This document shows, piece by piece, positions 35,441 through 44,213 of a stretch of 64,000 nucleotides of DNA. The DNA lies in NCBI RefSeq assembly GCF_041438805.1, contig NZ_CP109190.1, positions 2,108,001 through 2,172,000 of the forward strand, written 5' to 3'. The notes beneath the pieces are model-generated. The model was not told the DNA's origin, ran no database searches, and saw only the letters and a program-made list of their open reading frames with translations. Position 1 is the stretch's first letter. Every line of letters starts with the position of its first letter. The position numbers and the translations under genes are program-made. The stretch comes from Streptomyces sp. NBC_01707. Lineage in GTDB: Bacteria > Actinomycetota > Actinomycetes > Streptomycetales > Streptomycetaceae.

Positions 35441-36406
35441 TCACGGTGTCCCGGCGAATCGGCGGCGGTACTCGGTGGGGGTGAGCCCCGTGCGGCGGCG
35501 CAGCTGGGCCCGCAGGTTCGTCGCCGTACCGAGTCCGCTGGCGCGTGCGACCACGTCGAGACGCTCCTCGCCGCGCTCCATCAGCCGGCAGGCGAAGGTG
35601 ATCCGCCGCTCGGTCAGCCAGGCGAGCGGGGTGGTGGCGAGCTGGGAGCGGAAGCGGCGGTGCAGGGTCGCAGGACTGACGGCGGCGTGCGCGGCCAGGC
35701 CGGACACCGTGAGCTCCGTACCGAGCCGCTCCTCGGCCCAGGCGAGCAACGGCCCCAGCGAGGTGTCGGGCACGTCGGGCAGCGGGTGCTCGACGAACTG
35801 CCGCTGGCCACCGTCGCGGTGGACGGCGAAGACCAGCCGGCGGCTGACGGCTGCGGCGATCTCCGCGCCGTGGTCGCCTCGGACGATATGGAGGCCCGTG
35901 TCGAGGGCGGCGGCGCTGCCCGCCGCGGTGATGATCTGCCCGTCGTCGACGAACAGCACATCGGGGTCGAGGCGGACCTGCGGGAAGCGGGCGGCGAAGG
36001 CATCGGCCCAGCGCCAGTGGGTGGTGGCGCGGCGACCGTCCAGCACACCGGCCGCGGCCAGCGTGAAGGTGCCCGTGCAGAAGCTGACCAGACGGGCACC
36101 CCGGCCGGCGGCGCGACGGATCGCGTCGAGGACGGCCGGGTCCGGGTCGGTCTCCGGGTCGGGGCGGTTCGGCACGATGACGGTGTCGGCCCGGTCGACG
36201 GCGTCGAGTCCGGCGACCCCGGTGAGCTGGAAGAAGCCGTGATGCATGCGCACGGCCGGGGTCTCGGCGCAGAGCTCGAAGTCGTACCAGGGCACCGGCA
36301 GCTCGGGGCGGCGCAGCCCGAAGAGTTCGGTGGCCACGCCCAGCTCGAACGGGTTGGAGCCGGCGGAGACGATCATCACGACCCGGTGCGAGGATTCTTG
36401 CGCCAT
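35441..36406 (-). CDS. GlxA-type AraC family transcription regulator
   Basis: A 321-residue regulator with an N-terminal DJ-1/PfpI (glutamine amidotransferase-like) domain, residues about 5-190, and a C-terminal AraC DNA-binding domain. The first has VVMIVSAGSNPFELGVATELFG and LVSFCTGTFTLAAAGVLDG with the nucleophile-elbow cysteine; the second has LAAHAAVSPATLHRRFRSQLATTPLAW and the second HTH ending ATNLRAQLRRRTGLTPTEYRRRF. The chosen ATG gives the usual family start (MAQESSHRVVM). It diverges from the cupin gene over 53 bp and probably controls it and itself. Confidence 0.92.
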   Translation of the reverse strand: MAQESSHRVVMIVSAGSNPFELGVATELFGLRRPELPVPWYDFELCAETPAVRMHHGFFQLTGVAGLDAVDRADTVIVPNRPDPETDPDPAVLDAIRRAAGRGARLVSFCTGTFTLAAAGVLDGRRATTHWRWADAFAARFPQVRLDPDVLFVDDGQIITAAGSAAALDTGLHIVRGDHGAEIAAAVSRRLVFAVHRDGGQRQFVEHPLPDVPDTSLGPLLAWAEERLGTELTVSGLAAHAAVSPATLHRRFRSQLATTPLAWLTERRITFACRLMERGEERLDVVARASGLGTATNLRAQLRRRTGLTPTEYRRRFAGTP

Positions 36407-36459
36407 GTGCGATTCGTAGCACTCACCCGAAGCGGAGTCCACCGCCGAGGATGGAAGCC

Positions 36460-36876
36460 ATGAGCGATCACATGACGACGACCGGACCGGACCCCGTCCT
36501 GCTGAGCGATGCCCTGAAAACGTTCGAGGCGCTGTGGAGCCCCCGGATCGTGACCCGCGTCAACGACTACGACGTGCGGGTCGCCAAGGTCCGGGGCGAG
36601 CATGTCTGGCACGTCCATGAGGAGACCGACGAGTTCTTCCTCGTCCTCGACGGCGCCCTGGACATCGCACTGCGCGAGGCCGGCGGGGAGCGCACGGTCA
36701 CACTCGACCGGGGCGCGGTGTTCGTCGTCCCGCGGACCACCTGGCACCGGCCGTACTCGGCCGCCGGTGCGTCGCTCCTGCTGTTCGAGCCGTCCGGGAC
36801 GTCATCGGTGGGCGACCGGCACGACGAGGTGCCCGACCATGTCGAGGCGACGACCGGACACGTACTGGGGACCTGA
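36460..36876 (+). CDS. cupin domain protein
   Basis: A 138-residue single-domain cupin. Cupin motif 1 is seen as EHVWHVHEETDEFFLVLDGALDI (metal-binding His, His, Glu) and motif 2 as GAVFVVPRTTWHRP. ATG at 36460 is chosen because GAGG lies 9 nt upstream; an ATG three codons earlier is possible. The function is not known; the divergent GlxA regulator suggests inducible expression and perhaps small-molecule handling. Confidence 0.88.
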   Translation: MSDHMTTTGPDPVLLSDALKTFEALWSPRIVTRVNDYDVRVAKVRGEHVWHVHEETDEFFLVLDGALDIALREAGGERTVTLDRGAVFVVPRTTWHRPYSAAGASLLLFEPSGTSSVGDRHDEVPDHVEATTGHVLGT

Positions 36877-36886
36877 ACTCGGCGGG

Positions 36887-36912
36887 GACGGCAGGCGTTG
36901 TGCGCTGCCGTC
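36887..36912. terminator. two-way terminator between cupin and methyltransferase genes
   Basis: Inverted repeat GACGGCAG / CTGCCGTC with a 10-nt loop lies between the two convergent genes. Confidence 0.6.
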
Positions 36913-36949
36913 GGCCCGTTGCGCCGAAGGGTGTCATGCGGGTTCGGGG

Positions 36950-37759
36950 TCAGGGCTTGCGGGCCACACCCGCGTATCCCGGGATCGGCTCGTCGCCCGG
37001 CACGTCGATGACCTCGCCGAGCTCCGGGTGCCAGTCCGCGGAGAGGGTGACGCCCGGCTCGACGAGCTCCAGCCCGTCGAAGAACGCGCTGAGTTCGGCA
37101 TGCGAGCGCGGACGCAGCGTCATCCCGCGGGCCTTGTACATGGCGGAGGCCTGGGCGGCACCCTCGGGGTTGAAGTCCCCGGTGGTGTGCGAGAGCACCA
37201 GATAGCTGCCCGAGGGGAGCTGCGCCACCAGCCGGTCGACGAGCTCGGCCGCACCGTCCTCGTCGTCGAGGAAGTGCAGCAGGGCCAGCAGGGACAACGC
37301 TATGGGGCGGCTGAAGTCGAGGACCTTGCCCGCGTTCTCCAGGATGGCCTCCGGCCGACGGGCGTCGACCTGGATGTACTCGGTGGCGCCCTCGGGGGTG
37401 GAGCGCAGCAGGGCCGCCGCATGCGCGAGGACGATCGGATCGTTGTCGCAGTAGACGATGCGCGCATCCGGGGCGGTCTGCTGGGCGATCTGGTGAAGGT
37501 TGGGCTCGGTCGGGATGCCGGTGCCGATGTCGAGGAACTGGCGTACGCCCCGCTCGGCGAGCCAACGGGTGGCGCGGTGCATGAACGCGCGGTTGACCCG
37601 GGCCATGTCACGGCCCCGTGAGTCGAGCGCGAGGAGCTGCTGAGCCATCTGTTCGTCGACCGGGTAGTTGTCCTTGCCGCCGAGGAACCAGTCGTACATC
37701 CGGGCGGGATGCGGCTTGCTGGTGTCGATCTCGATGGGCTGAGGGTCGTGCCCGGTCAT
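36950..37759 (-). CDS. SAM-dependent methyltransferase, DUF574 family
   Basis: A 269-residue protein of the actinobacterial DUF574 (PF04672) family. It has the family start PARMYDWFLGGKDNYPVDE, motif I QFLDIGTGIPTEPNLHQIA, motif II ARIVYCDNDPIVLAHA, and LLALLHFLDDEDGAAELVDRL. Substrates are unknown for almost all members; many copies exist per streptomycete genome, often near XRE/DUF397 genes as here. ATG start. A stand-alone transcription unit on the minus strand. Confidence 0.92.
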   Translation of the reverse strand: MTGHDPQPIEIDTSKPHPARMYDWFLGGKDNYPVDEQMAQQLLALDSRGRDMARVNRAFMHRATRWLAERGVRQFLDIGTGIPTEPNLHQIAQQTAPDARIVYCDNDPIVLAHAAALLRSTPEGATEYIQVDARRPEAILENAGKVLDFSRPIALSLLALLHFLDDEDGAAELVDRLVAQLPSGSYLVLSHTTGDFNPEGAAQASAMYKARGMTLRPRSHAELSAFFDGLELVEPGVTLSADWHPELGEVIDVPGDEPIPGYAGVARKP

Positions 37760-37849
37760 AGCGCGCTCCTGGGGTCCGTGGATCGGCGAACAGAGACTGA
37801 CGTGTGGCGAGGAACGGTCGCCCGCTCCTCAGGGTCCGGTAGGCGCAAG

Positions 37850-38095
37850 TCAGGTTCCGGTCAGGAGGAAGTCCGCCTGACCCGCCTTGGCGCCCTGGAT
37901 GAATGCGGCGATCTCACGGGGGGTGTAGATGAGGGCGGGGCCGTCGGGATCCGCGGACTGGCGTACAGCGACTCTGCCGTCGGCCAGCCTCATGGCCTCG
38001 ACGCAGTTGCCCCCGTTGCCGCCGCTCCACGGCTTGTACCAGCCTTCGGAGCCGAGTTCGGCGGCCGGCATGCCGTTGTATATGGGGTCGATCAT
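37850..38095 (-). CDS. DUF397 domain protein
   Basis: An 81-residue DUF397 protein, with GWYKPWSGGNGGNCVEAMRLADGRVAVRQSADPDGPALIYTP split into its usual segments (Trp, GGNCVE, VAVRxS, DPxGPxL). Such proteins pair with an adjacent XRE regulator, sometimes like a toxin-antitoxin or anti-regulator couple in development. ATG overlaps the XRE stop by one base (TGATG), so the two are translationally coupled. Confidence 0.93.
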   Translation of the reverse strand: MIDPIYNGMPAAELGSEGWYKPWSGGNGGNCVEAMRLADGRVAVRQSADPDGPALIYTPREIAAFIQGAKAGQADFLLTGT

Positions 38096-38955
38096 CACAG
38101 CTCCTTGCGGAAGTCCCGGAGGATTTCCTTCGTGCGTTGTGCAGTTGCGGCCTGAGCCGCCATGCGGTCCATGACTTCGAGGTAGGAGGCCACCTCGGGA
38201 CGCGCGTCGAAGTAGACGGCGCCGGTCAGGTACTCGCTGTACACCATGTCGGGCAGTTCGGGGACGGCGAAGCGGAAGAGGACGAACGGGCCGTAGGTGC
38301 CGGGGTGGTGGCCGGTGGTGAACTCCGCGATCTGCAACGTCACGTTGGGCATCTCGGTCGCGTGGAGCAGCCGGTCGATCTGCTCGCGCATGGCTTCGGC
38401 ACTGCCGACGGGACGGCGCAGGACCGTCTCGTCCATCACCACCCAAAGCTTCGGGGCGTCCGGGCGGGTCAGCAGCCCCTGCCGCTCCATCCGCAGCGCC
38501 ACATGGCGCTCGATGTCCTCGGGCCGGGTCTGGCCGACGGCGCCGGTGCGCAACACCGAACGTGCGTAGTCCTCGGTCTGCAGGAGTCCCGGGACGAAGT
38601 GCGGTTCGTACATGCGCAGGAGGCTCGCGGCGCCCTCCAGGCTGACGTACATGCTGAACCAGTCGGGCAGGACGTCGTGGAACCGCTGCCACCAGCCGGG
38701 CTTGTTGGCCTCCTCGGCGAGCTCGACGAAGGAGTCGGCCTCACCGTCGGTGATCCCGTAGGCCTTCAGAAGCAGTTGCACATAGGGGATCTTGAGAGCG
38801 ACCTCTGCGGTCTCCATCCTGCGAATCGTCGCAGGAGCGACCCGCAACACCTTGGCAGCCTGGTCACGGCTCAGGCCGACACGCTCCCGCAGGTCCTGCA
38901 GGCGCTTGCCGAGAACGACCTGACCCACGGTCGGGGCGGACCGCGGTTCGCTCAC
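38095..38955 (-). CDS. XRE-type regulator with DUF5753
   Basis: A 286-residue WhiJ/Scr1-like regulator. The N-terminal HTH covers about residues 12-70 (LGKRLQDLRERVGLSRDQAAKVLRV split at the turn; PATIRRMETAEVALKIPYVQL), followed by the DUF5753 domain with WFSMYVSLEGAASLLRMYEP, FVPGLLQTEDYAR and a C-terminal helix. GTG start with GGGAGG at good spacing. Encoded with DUF397 and opposite an RsbW-like ATPase, a streptomycete module tied to development. A palindrome at 39019-39039 is a likely operator. Confidence 0.93.
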   Translation of the reverse strand: MSEPRSAPTVGQVVLGKRLQDLRERVGLSRDQAAKVLRVAPATIRRMETAEVALKIPYVQLLLKAYGITDGEADSFVELAEEANKPGWWQRFHDVLPDWFSMYVSLEGAASLLRMYEPHFVPGLLQTEDYARSVLRTGAVGQTRPEDIERHVALRMERQGLLTRPDAPKLWVVMDETVLRRPVGSAEAMREQIDRLLHATEMPNVTLQIAEFTTGHHPGTYGPFVLFRFAVPELPDMVYSEYLTGAVYFDARPEVASYLEVMDRMAAQAATAQRTKEILRDFRKEL

Positions 38956-39018
38956 TTCAGACCTCCCGATGCGGTGTTTGCGAGCAGTGTGCCATGCGTA
39001 TGCCTTCAAAGACACAGT

Positions 39019-39039
39019 CACTCTGGAATTTTCAGAGTG
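39019..39039. promoter_or_regulatory. palindromic operator between the XRE and ATPase genes
   Basis: Perfect 7-bp arms CACTCTG and CAGAGTG flank the AT-rich spacer gaatttt. It lies 63 bp upstream of the XRE start and 36 bp upstream of the ATPase start, so one regulator could control both. The XRE protein is the natural candidate to bind it. Confidence 0.55.
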
Positions 39040-39074
39040 CCCCTTGCCAAGTGTTCGCGACAGGGGGAGAGTTG

Positions 39075-39620
39075 GTGAGTGAACCAGTTCACTTAGTCAT
39101 GCCCGCTCCCTCCCCCGGGGATGCGAAGCGTGGCGCAGCCCCCCACTGTGAGGAATCGGTCGTGGCACCTGGCAGTGCGCTCATCCCCCGGCACGTCGAC
39201 CTCACCCCCGGGACGGAAGCGCTCCGGTACTGCTTCGCATTGCCCGCCCACCCGGAATCGGTGGCAGGTGCGCGGCGGCTGACAAGGGCCCGGCTGGACG
39301 AGTGGCGCCTGGACGCGGACGCACACGAAGCGGCGGTCCTGGTCGTCTCGGAACTGGTCACCAACGCGGTGGTGCACACCGCGAGCGCCCGCGTCGTGTG
39401 CGAATTGCACTGCCTCGACAGACGGCTGCGCATAGCCGTACAGGATCAAGGACACCAACCCGGTGGCCCGAAGCTGCGCCGCACCGCCGATGACGAACAC
39501 GGACGCGGCCTGCTGCTCGTCGACGCGATGAGCAGCGCCTGGGGATCCCGCGACGCCGGCGACGGCTCCGGCCGCATCGTCTGGGCAGAACTGCCGCACC
39601 GCACGGAGCCGTCATGTTGA
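39075..39620 (+). CDS. RsbW-like ATP-binding protein (HATPase)
   Basis: A 181-residue GHKL ATPase of the anti-sigma kinase type. It shows the N box AAVLVVSELVTNAVVHTASA, the G1 region LRIAVQDQGHQPG and G2 HGRGLLLVDAMSSAWG. It lacks a sensor domain. GTG start with GGGGGAGA upstream; TTG one codon before is possible. Members of this family next to XRE/DUF397 genes act as antagonists or partners in developmental control. Its stop overlaps the next gene's start by 7 bp. Confidence 0.9.
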   Translation: MSEPVHLVMPAPSPGDAKRGAAPHCEESVVAPGSALIPRHVDLTPGTEALRYCFALPAHPESVAGARRLTRARLDEWRLDADAHEAAVLVVSELVTNAVVHTASARVVCELHCLDRRLRIAVQDQGHQPGGPKLRRTADDEHGRGLLLVDAMSSAWGSRDAGDGSGRIVWAELPHRTEPSC

Positions 39621-40057
39621 GGAACGCAATGGCCCAGTTGCTCGGAACCCGCCGCTCCCGTGAGCCCCAGCCGCCCGGCGCCGGCGACAGCGGGGTACAG
39701 CTGCCGGTGCCGCCCGCGCTGTCGGCGAGTCTGGGCTGCGACGCGGTGGGGGTCCCGGCCGCCTACGGCTTCCGGCTGTTGTCCCATCTGCCACGCACCG
39801 GTTGCGTCTTCGCGGACGCCGACCGCTGGTGGTGGATCGTCCCGGCAGGTTCGGACCTCGAACTGGACTGGCCGGCGCAGGTCGCGTACGCCAGGGGTGC
39901 CTACGTCCCCGCGGTACGGCCGCGGCTGATCCACGCACCCGACAGCCGTACCCCCTACACCCCGCCCATTCCGCTCTTCCTGATGGTGTGCCAGGTCACC
40001 GGGGTGACACCGTCCTGGGCAGTGACCGATGGTCCCCGCGCGGTGCCCGCCGGCTGA
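39614..40057 (+). CDS. hypothetical protein, coupled to RsbW-like gene
   Basis: A 147-residue soluble protein whose ATG lies inside the end of the ATPase gene. The centre has a tryptophan-rich strand (CVFADADRWWWIVPAGSDL) followed by LDWPAQVAYARGAYVPAVRPRL and a proline-rich ending (YTPPIPLFLMVCQVTG). I recognise it as a pattern common in streptomycetes but know no function. Overlap implies joint translation with the ATPase, so a direct partner role is possible. Confidence 0.75.
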   Translation: MLRNAMAQLLGTRRSREPQPPGAGDSGVQLPVPPALSASLGCDAVGVPAAYGFRLLSHLPRTGCVFADADRWWWIVPAGSDLELDWPAQVAYARGAYVPAVRPRLIHAPDSRTPYTPPIPLFLMVCQVTGVTPSWAVTDGPRAVPAG

Positions 40058-40207
40058 CCCCTACCCCCCTTACCACTGCCCTGACCTGGGGTTTTCTCCG
40101 CTCGGCGCACCGTCACGCTGCGTTGTCAGTGGCGGGTTCTAGTGTGGTGGCACTGATCGAGAAGCCCGCCACCGAGCGGGCTGTCCAGGTGCCAAGGGGG
40201 CGGGCCG

Positions 40208-43200
40208 GTGCGGCGCTGGGAGTACGTCGAGGGCAGTGCATCGAAGTTCTGGGAGACCGGGGCCGACGGCGTCCTGGTGACGGTGCGGTACGGGCGGTGC
40301 GGAACCGACGGGCGCACGCAGAGCAAGGAGTACGCGTCGGCGGACGCCGCGCAGGAGCAGGTCCGCAGGACGGTCGCGGAGAAGGAGCGCAAGGGCTACC
40401 GGGAGGTGGGCGGGGCCACGGTGGCTGCCGAGGCGCCGCCCCGGGCCCTCACGCAAGCCGCCGACGCCGGCGCGACTGCGGGTGCGCTGCCCGACGAGGA
40501 CACCTTCGAGCTGCCGGCCGCCTGGCGGCGCCGGCTGCACCCACGGCGCGGGGGTGTGCGGCGCCCTGCGGGCAAGGCCTCGCAGGAAGCACTGGACACG
40601 GTGGAGCGCAGGCTCTCCGAGGAGCGGGGGTGGATCGCCGAGCTTCTGGCGGCTCCGCCCAGCGACGACCGCCTCGTCGAGTCCGCCCGGGCGCATCTGG
40701 CGGGCAGTCCCGATCCCGTCGGGGCGGCGGTCCTCGCCGCGGTGGTCGGCCTCCACCCGTTGACACCGGCGGCATGGGCGGACAGCTGGACCGAGGAGTA
40801 CGGGCTGCCGTTCGCCGCCCGGGCGGCCGTGGAGCTCTTCACGGTCGAGGCGCACTGGACCCAGGAAGGAACGCGGCGGTACGACCCGTGGCTCGAGGCC
40901 CTCACGGGCCCCCGTAACGGGTACTGGACGGCGGCGCGCCGGCCGGCCGCCGACCGGATCCGCGCCCTCCTCGCGAACGCCGACGAGGAGACCTACCGGT
41001 CCACGGTCGCCGCGCTCGCCCGCTGCCGCGACGATGCGGTGCGCCGGATCGTCGTGTCGTATCTGGTGCCGAGCGAGACGGTGTGGGTGGCCGAGCTCTG
41101 TGCGGACCCTCAGGTGATCGCCGAGAACGACACCACCCTGCGCTCCATGGTGTTCTGTTCGCTCAACTCTTCCGAGCAGCTCAGCGAGCTCGCGGAGCGG
41201 CCCGGCCTCGGCTGGTCGATCGCGGTGATCGGGACGGTCGCGGAGGGCATCGGACCGGCGGTCGCACCGCTGCTGGCCGGCGCCGTGAGCGACCGATACC
41301 GCACGGACCATCAGAAGTTGATCGCGAACGCCCTGGTGGAGCTCCCGTCGGACGAGGCCTTCGGGCTTCTCCTCGCCCACTCGGAGGCGAAGCACGTCCG
41401 GGCCGCGCTGTTCGAAGCGGCGCACCGCTATCCGGTACGCGCGCTGCGGCTGTTCGCCGCGGCCGTGCGCGACGGTTCCGGCCCGGGCTCCGCCGATTCC
41501 ACCCGGCTGCTGCTCGCCAGGCACATCGGCGCCCACCGCGAGCTGGTGTCGACGGTGCTCCCCACACTCGACGCCGGCCTCGCCGCGCTGGTCGATCCGC
41601 TGCTCGACCCGGCCGGCCGGGTCGCCGACGCCCTGTCGGAAGCGCTGCCGGAACTGCTGGTCTCCCCTCCGTGGTCGCGGCCGCGGAAGCCCACCCGCAC
41701 GACGGTCGTCGACGGGCTGACGGCCGAGGCGGAGCCGGGTATCGCCTGGCTGCCGGGCGAGAAGGAGGAGTGGGCTGCCTGCCGCACCTGGTACAACCGC
41801 GAGCCTGAGGACATGCGCGGCAACGCGAAGTACTGGGAGGAGCAGACGGCTTCGTACACGGCGGAGGAGACCCTGACCGACCTCCACCCTGCCTGGATGT
41901 TCCTGCACGGCCCCGAGGAGACGGTCCGGCCGTGGCTCGGCAAATGGGCCCCGGACGACCTGTGGCACGCCGCGGAGACGCTCAAACCGATCGCCGCCCG
42001 CTTCGGACTCGACGCACTGCCGGTGCTGCTCCGTGCGGCGCCCCACCAGCCGAGTTCGCTCGCCTCGCTGTTCCTGCCGTACGTGGACGTCACGGTCGCC
42101 CGGCTCATGGCGGACTGGTCGATGCGGCTCAAATCCACTGCGACGACGACCCGTTCCTGGTTCACCCGGCACGGCGCCACAGCGGCCGCGCATCTGGTGC
42201 CGGACGCGGTCGGCAAGGCCGGGGCCGGCCGTCGCGCCGCCGAGCAGGCACTGCTGCAGATCGCCGCGGTCCACGGGGACGCGGTGGTGCGGGAGGCCGC
42301 CGCCGGATACGGCGCCGGTGCGGCAGGCGTGATCGACGAGCTGCTGTCGGCCGACCCGCTGGAGCGGGCGCTGCCCGCCAGGATGCCGGTCGTGCCCGCG
42401 TGGGCGGAGCCGGCCCTGCTGCCGCAGATCCGTGTCAGGGCCGGCGGCGCGCTGCCGGAGGAGTCCGTCCGCCATGCTCTGATGCTGCTGGCGCTGTCCC
42501 GGCCCGGGGAGACCTGTCCGGGGGTGGCCGTCCTCAGGGAGACGGCGGAGCCGCAGTCGCTCGCCACGTTCGCCTGGGCGCTGTTCGAGCAGTGGCGGCT
42601 GTCCGGGATGCCCGCCAAGGAGTCCTGGGCACTGCACGCTCTCGGGCTGCTCGGTGACGACGGGACGGTACGCGGCCTCACACCGCTCATCAGGGCCTGG
42701 CCGGGCGAGGGCGCACATCACAGGGCGGTCGAGGGTCTCGATGTGCTGGCGGCCATCGGCACCGATGCGGCGCTGCTGCATCTGCACGGCATCTCGCAGC
42801 GCGTGAAGTTCAAGGCGCTGAAGGTCCGGGCCCAGGAGAAGATCGCCGAGGTGGCCTCGGGGCTCGGCCTGACCGGCGAACAGCTCTCCGACCGGCTGGT
42901 GCCCGACTTCGGACTGGACGCCGGGGGTTCGACGGTCGTCGACTACGGCACCCGCCGTTTCACCGTCGGCTTCGACGAGCAGCTGCGGCCGTACGTGCTG
43001 GACGGCGACGGCAGGCGCCGCAAGGATCTGCCGATGCCGGGTGCGCGGGACGACGCGGAGCTGGCCCCCGCGGAGCGCAAGCGGTTCATGGCGCTGAAGA
43101 AGGACGTGCGGACGGTCGCCTCCGACCAGGTGCGGCGGCTGGAGGCCGCGATGGTGGCACAGCGTTCCTGGACGATGGCGGAGTTCCGTGAGCTGTTCCT

Positions 43201-43831
43201 CCGCCACCCGCTGCTCCGGCACCTGGTGCGCCGGCTGGTGTGGCTGAGCGAGACCGACGGGGCGATCACCGCGTTCCGGGTGGCGGACGACCGTACGTTC
43301 GCGAATGTCGAGGACGACCCTTTCCGGCCGGCCGAGGGCGCGGCGGTACGGATCGCGCACCCGCTGGAGCTTGGCGAGGAGCTCGACGACTGGTCAAAGG
43401 TGTTCGCGGACCACGAGATCCGGCAGCCGTTCCCGCAGTTGGGGCGCGCCGTGTTCCGGCTGACGGACGAGGACGCAGGCGGCCACCGGCTGACCCGGTT
43501 CGAGGGGCTCAAGGTGCCGACGGGCAAGGTGCTCGGGCTGGAGCGGCGCGGCTGGGAGCGGGGTGTGCCGCAGGACGCCGGGGTCGAGCGGTGGATCTCC
43601 AAGCAGCTCGCCGACAACGTCTGTCTGGTGATCGCGCTGGACAGCGGCATCGCGGTCGGGGTCGTCGACATGTTCCCGGACCAGACCCTCGAAACGGTGT
43701 GGTTGGACGGTCGGCCCAACGACCATCATCCGCTGCGCACCTATCCGCTGCGGTTCGCCGATCTCGACCCGGTGACCGTCTCCGAACTGCTGGCCGATCT
43801 GACGGAGCTGACCGAGGGCGTCGCGTCATGA
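40208..43831 (+). CDS. giant WGR / DUF4132 domain protein (MolR-like)
   Basis: A 1207-residue cytosolic protein. The N-terminus is a WGR domain (MRRWEYVEGSASKFWE, VTVRYGRCGTDGRTQSKEY, residues about 1-70), a nucleic-acid or ADP-ribose-related module found in PARPs. A long alpha-helical HEAT-like middle follows, and the last roughly 200 residues form DUF4132 (WTMAEFRELFLRHPLLRHLVRRLVW split here, then FEGLKVPTGKVLGLERRGW and FPDQTLETVWLDG). E. coli MolR/YehI is the named relative; its function is unclear. GTG start. The next gene begins inside its stop codon (ATGA) but is broken. Confidence 0.9.
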   Translation: MRRWEYVEGSASKFWETGADGVLVTVRYGRCGTDGRTQSKEYASADAAQEQVRRTVAEKERKGYREVGGATVAAEAPPRALTQAADAGATAGALPDEDTFELPAAWRRRLHPRRGGVRRPAGKASQEALDTVERRLSEERGWIAELLAAPPSDDRLVESARAHLAGSPDPVGAAVLAAVVGLHPLTPAAWADSWTEEYGLPFAARAAVELFTVEAHWTQEGTRRYDPWLEALTGPRNGYWTAARRPAADRIRALLANADEETYRSTVAALARCRDDAVRRIVVSYLVPSETVWVAELCADPQVIAENDTTLRSMVFCSLNSSEQLSELAERPGLGWSIAVIGTVAEGIGPAVAPLLAGAVSDRYRTDHQKLIANALVELPSDEAFGLLLAHSEAKHVRAALFEAAHRYPVRALRLFAAAVRDGSGPGSADSTRLLLARHIGAHRELVSTVLPTLDAGLAALVDPLLDPAGRVADALSEALPELLVSPPWSRPRKPTRTTVVDGLTAEAEPGIAWLPGEKEEWAACRTWYNREPEDMRGNAKYWEEQTASYTAEETLTDLHPAWMFLHGPEETVRPWLGKWAPDDLWHAAETLKPIAARFGLDALPVLLRAAPHQPSSLASLFLPYVDVTVARLMADWSMRLKSTATTTRSWFTRHGATAAAHLVPDAVGKAGAGRRAAEQALLQIAAVHGDAVVREAAAGYGAGAAGVIDELLSADPLERALPARMPVVPAWAEPALLPQIRVRAGGALPEESVRHALMLLALSRPGETCPGVAVLRETAEPQSLATFAWALFEQWRLSGMPAKESWALHALGLLGDDGTVRGLTPLIRAWPGEGAHHRAVEGLDVLAAIGTDAALLHLHGISQRVKFKALKVRAQEKIAEVASGLGLTGEQLSDRLVPDFGLDAGGSTVVDYGTRRFTVGFDEQLRPYVLDGDGRRRKDLPMPGARDDAELAPAERKRFMALKKDVRTVASDQVRRLEAAMVAQRSWTMAEFRELFLRHPLLRHLVRRLVWLSETDGAITAFRVADDRTFANVEDDPFRPAEGAAVRIAHPLELGEELDDWSKVFADHEIRQPFPQLGRAVFRLTDEDAGGHRLTRFEGLKVPTGKVLGLERRGWERGVPQDAGVERWISKQLADNVCLVIALDSGIAVGVVDMFPDQTLETVWLDGRPNDHHPLRTYPLRFADLDPVTVSELLADLTELTEGVAS

Positions 43832-44177
43832 CCGTGAAGACGCATGCGGAGCCGGTGCCGGACGGCCGGGCCGTCGTACGGTGCGGCGGCCGGGCCGTGC
43901 GTGCAACGGTCCGCGGCCGAGGTCCGGTACACCCAGGAGCCGGCCGCGCTGCGCGCCGGCTACCGCGATCCGCGGCCGTCGGGCCGGGAGTTGATTCTGC
44001 GGGCGACGCGCAGGCTCGGCATCGGCGACGCGGAAGCGGGCCTGCCGCGCGGCGGCATTGCTGCGGTCGTTCCTGAACGCGCTGGACGGGCAGGCGGAGA
44101 GCGGGCGGACCGCCGCCTGGCTGAAGGCCCGGCTCCGTCTCCCGGTCAGCAGCGAGCTGCGCGGCGCCGAAGGCTGA
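43828..44177 (+). pseudogene. frameshifted gene downstream of DUF4132
   Basis: A coupled ATG (ATGA overlap) starts frame 1 (MTVKTHAEPVPDGRAVVRCGG). Protein-like sequence then continues in frame 2 (VRYTQEPAALRAGYRDPRP, SGRELILRATRRLGIGD) and in frame 3 (ALLRSFLNALDGQAESGR, TAAWLKARLRLPVSSELRG) ending at the stop 44175-44177. Two +1 shifts explain the pattern. The product is unrecognised and, at about 116 codons, may also be truncated. No single frame gives a convincing protein. Confidence 0.55.
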
Positions 44178-44210
44178 GGACACTCGCTCCGGGCGTGAGC
44201 GACGGTGTCC
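44178..44210. terminator. two-way terminator
   Basis: GGACAC and CGCTC pair with GAGCG and GTGTCC around a 7-nt loop, with a small internal bulge. It separates the plus-strand DUF4132 unit from the convergent GH4 gene. Confidence 0.6.
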
Positions 44211-44213
44211 CGG

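Noticed and set aside
40139..43360. 1073-codon open frame on the minus strand
   Set aside because: Mirror frame of the DUF4132 gene; the translation is Arg/Gly/His-rich with no domain, caused by high third-position GC.
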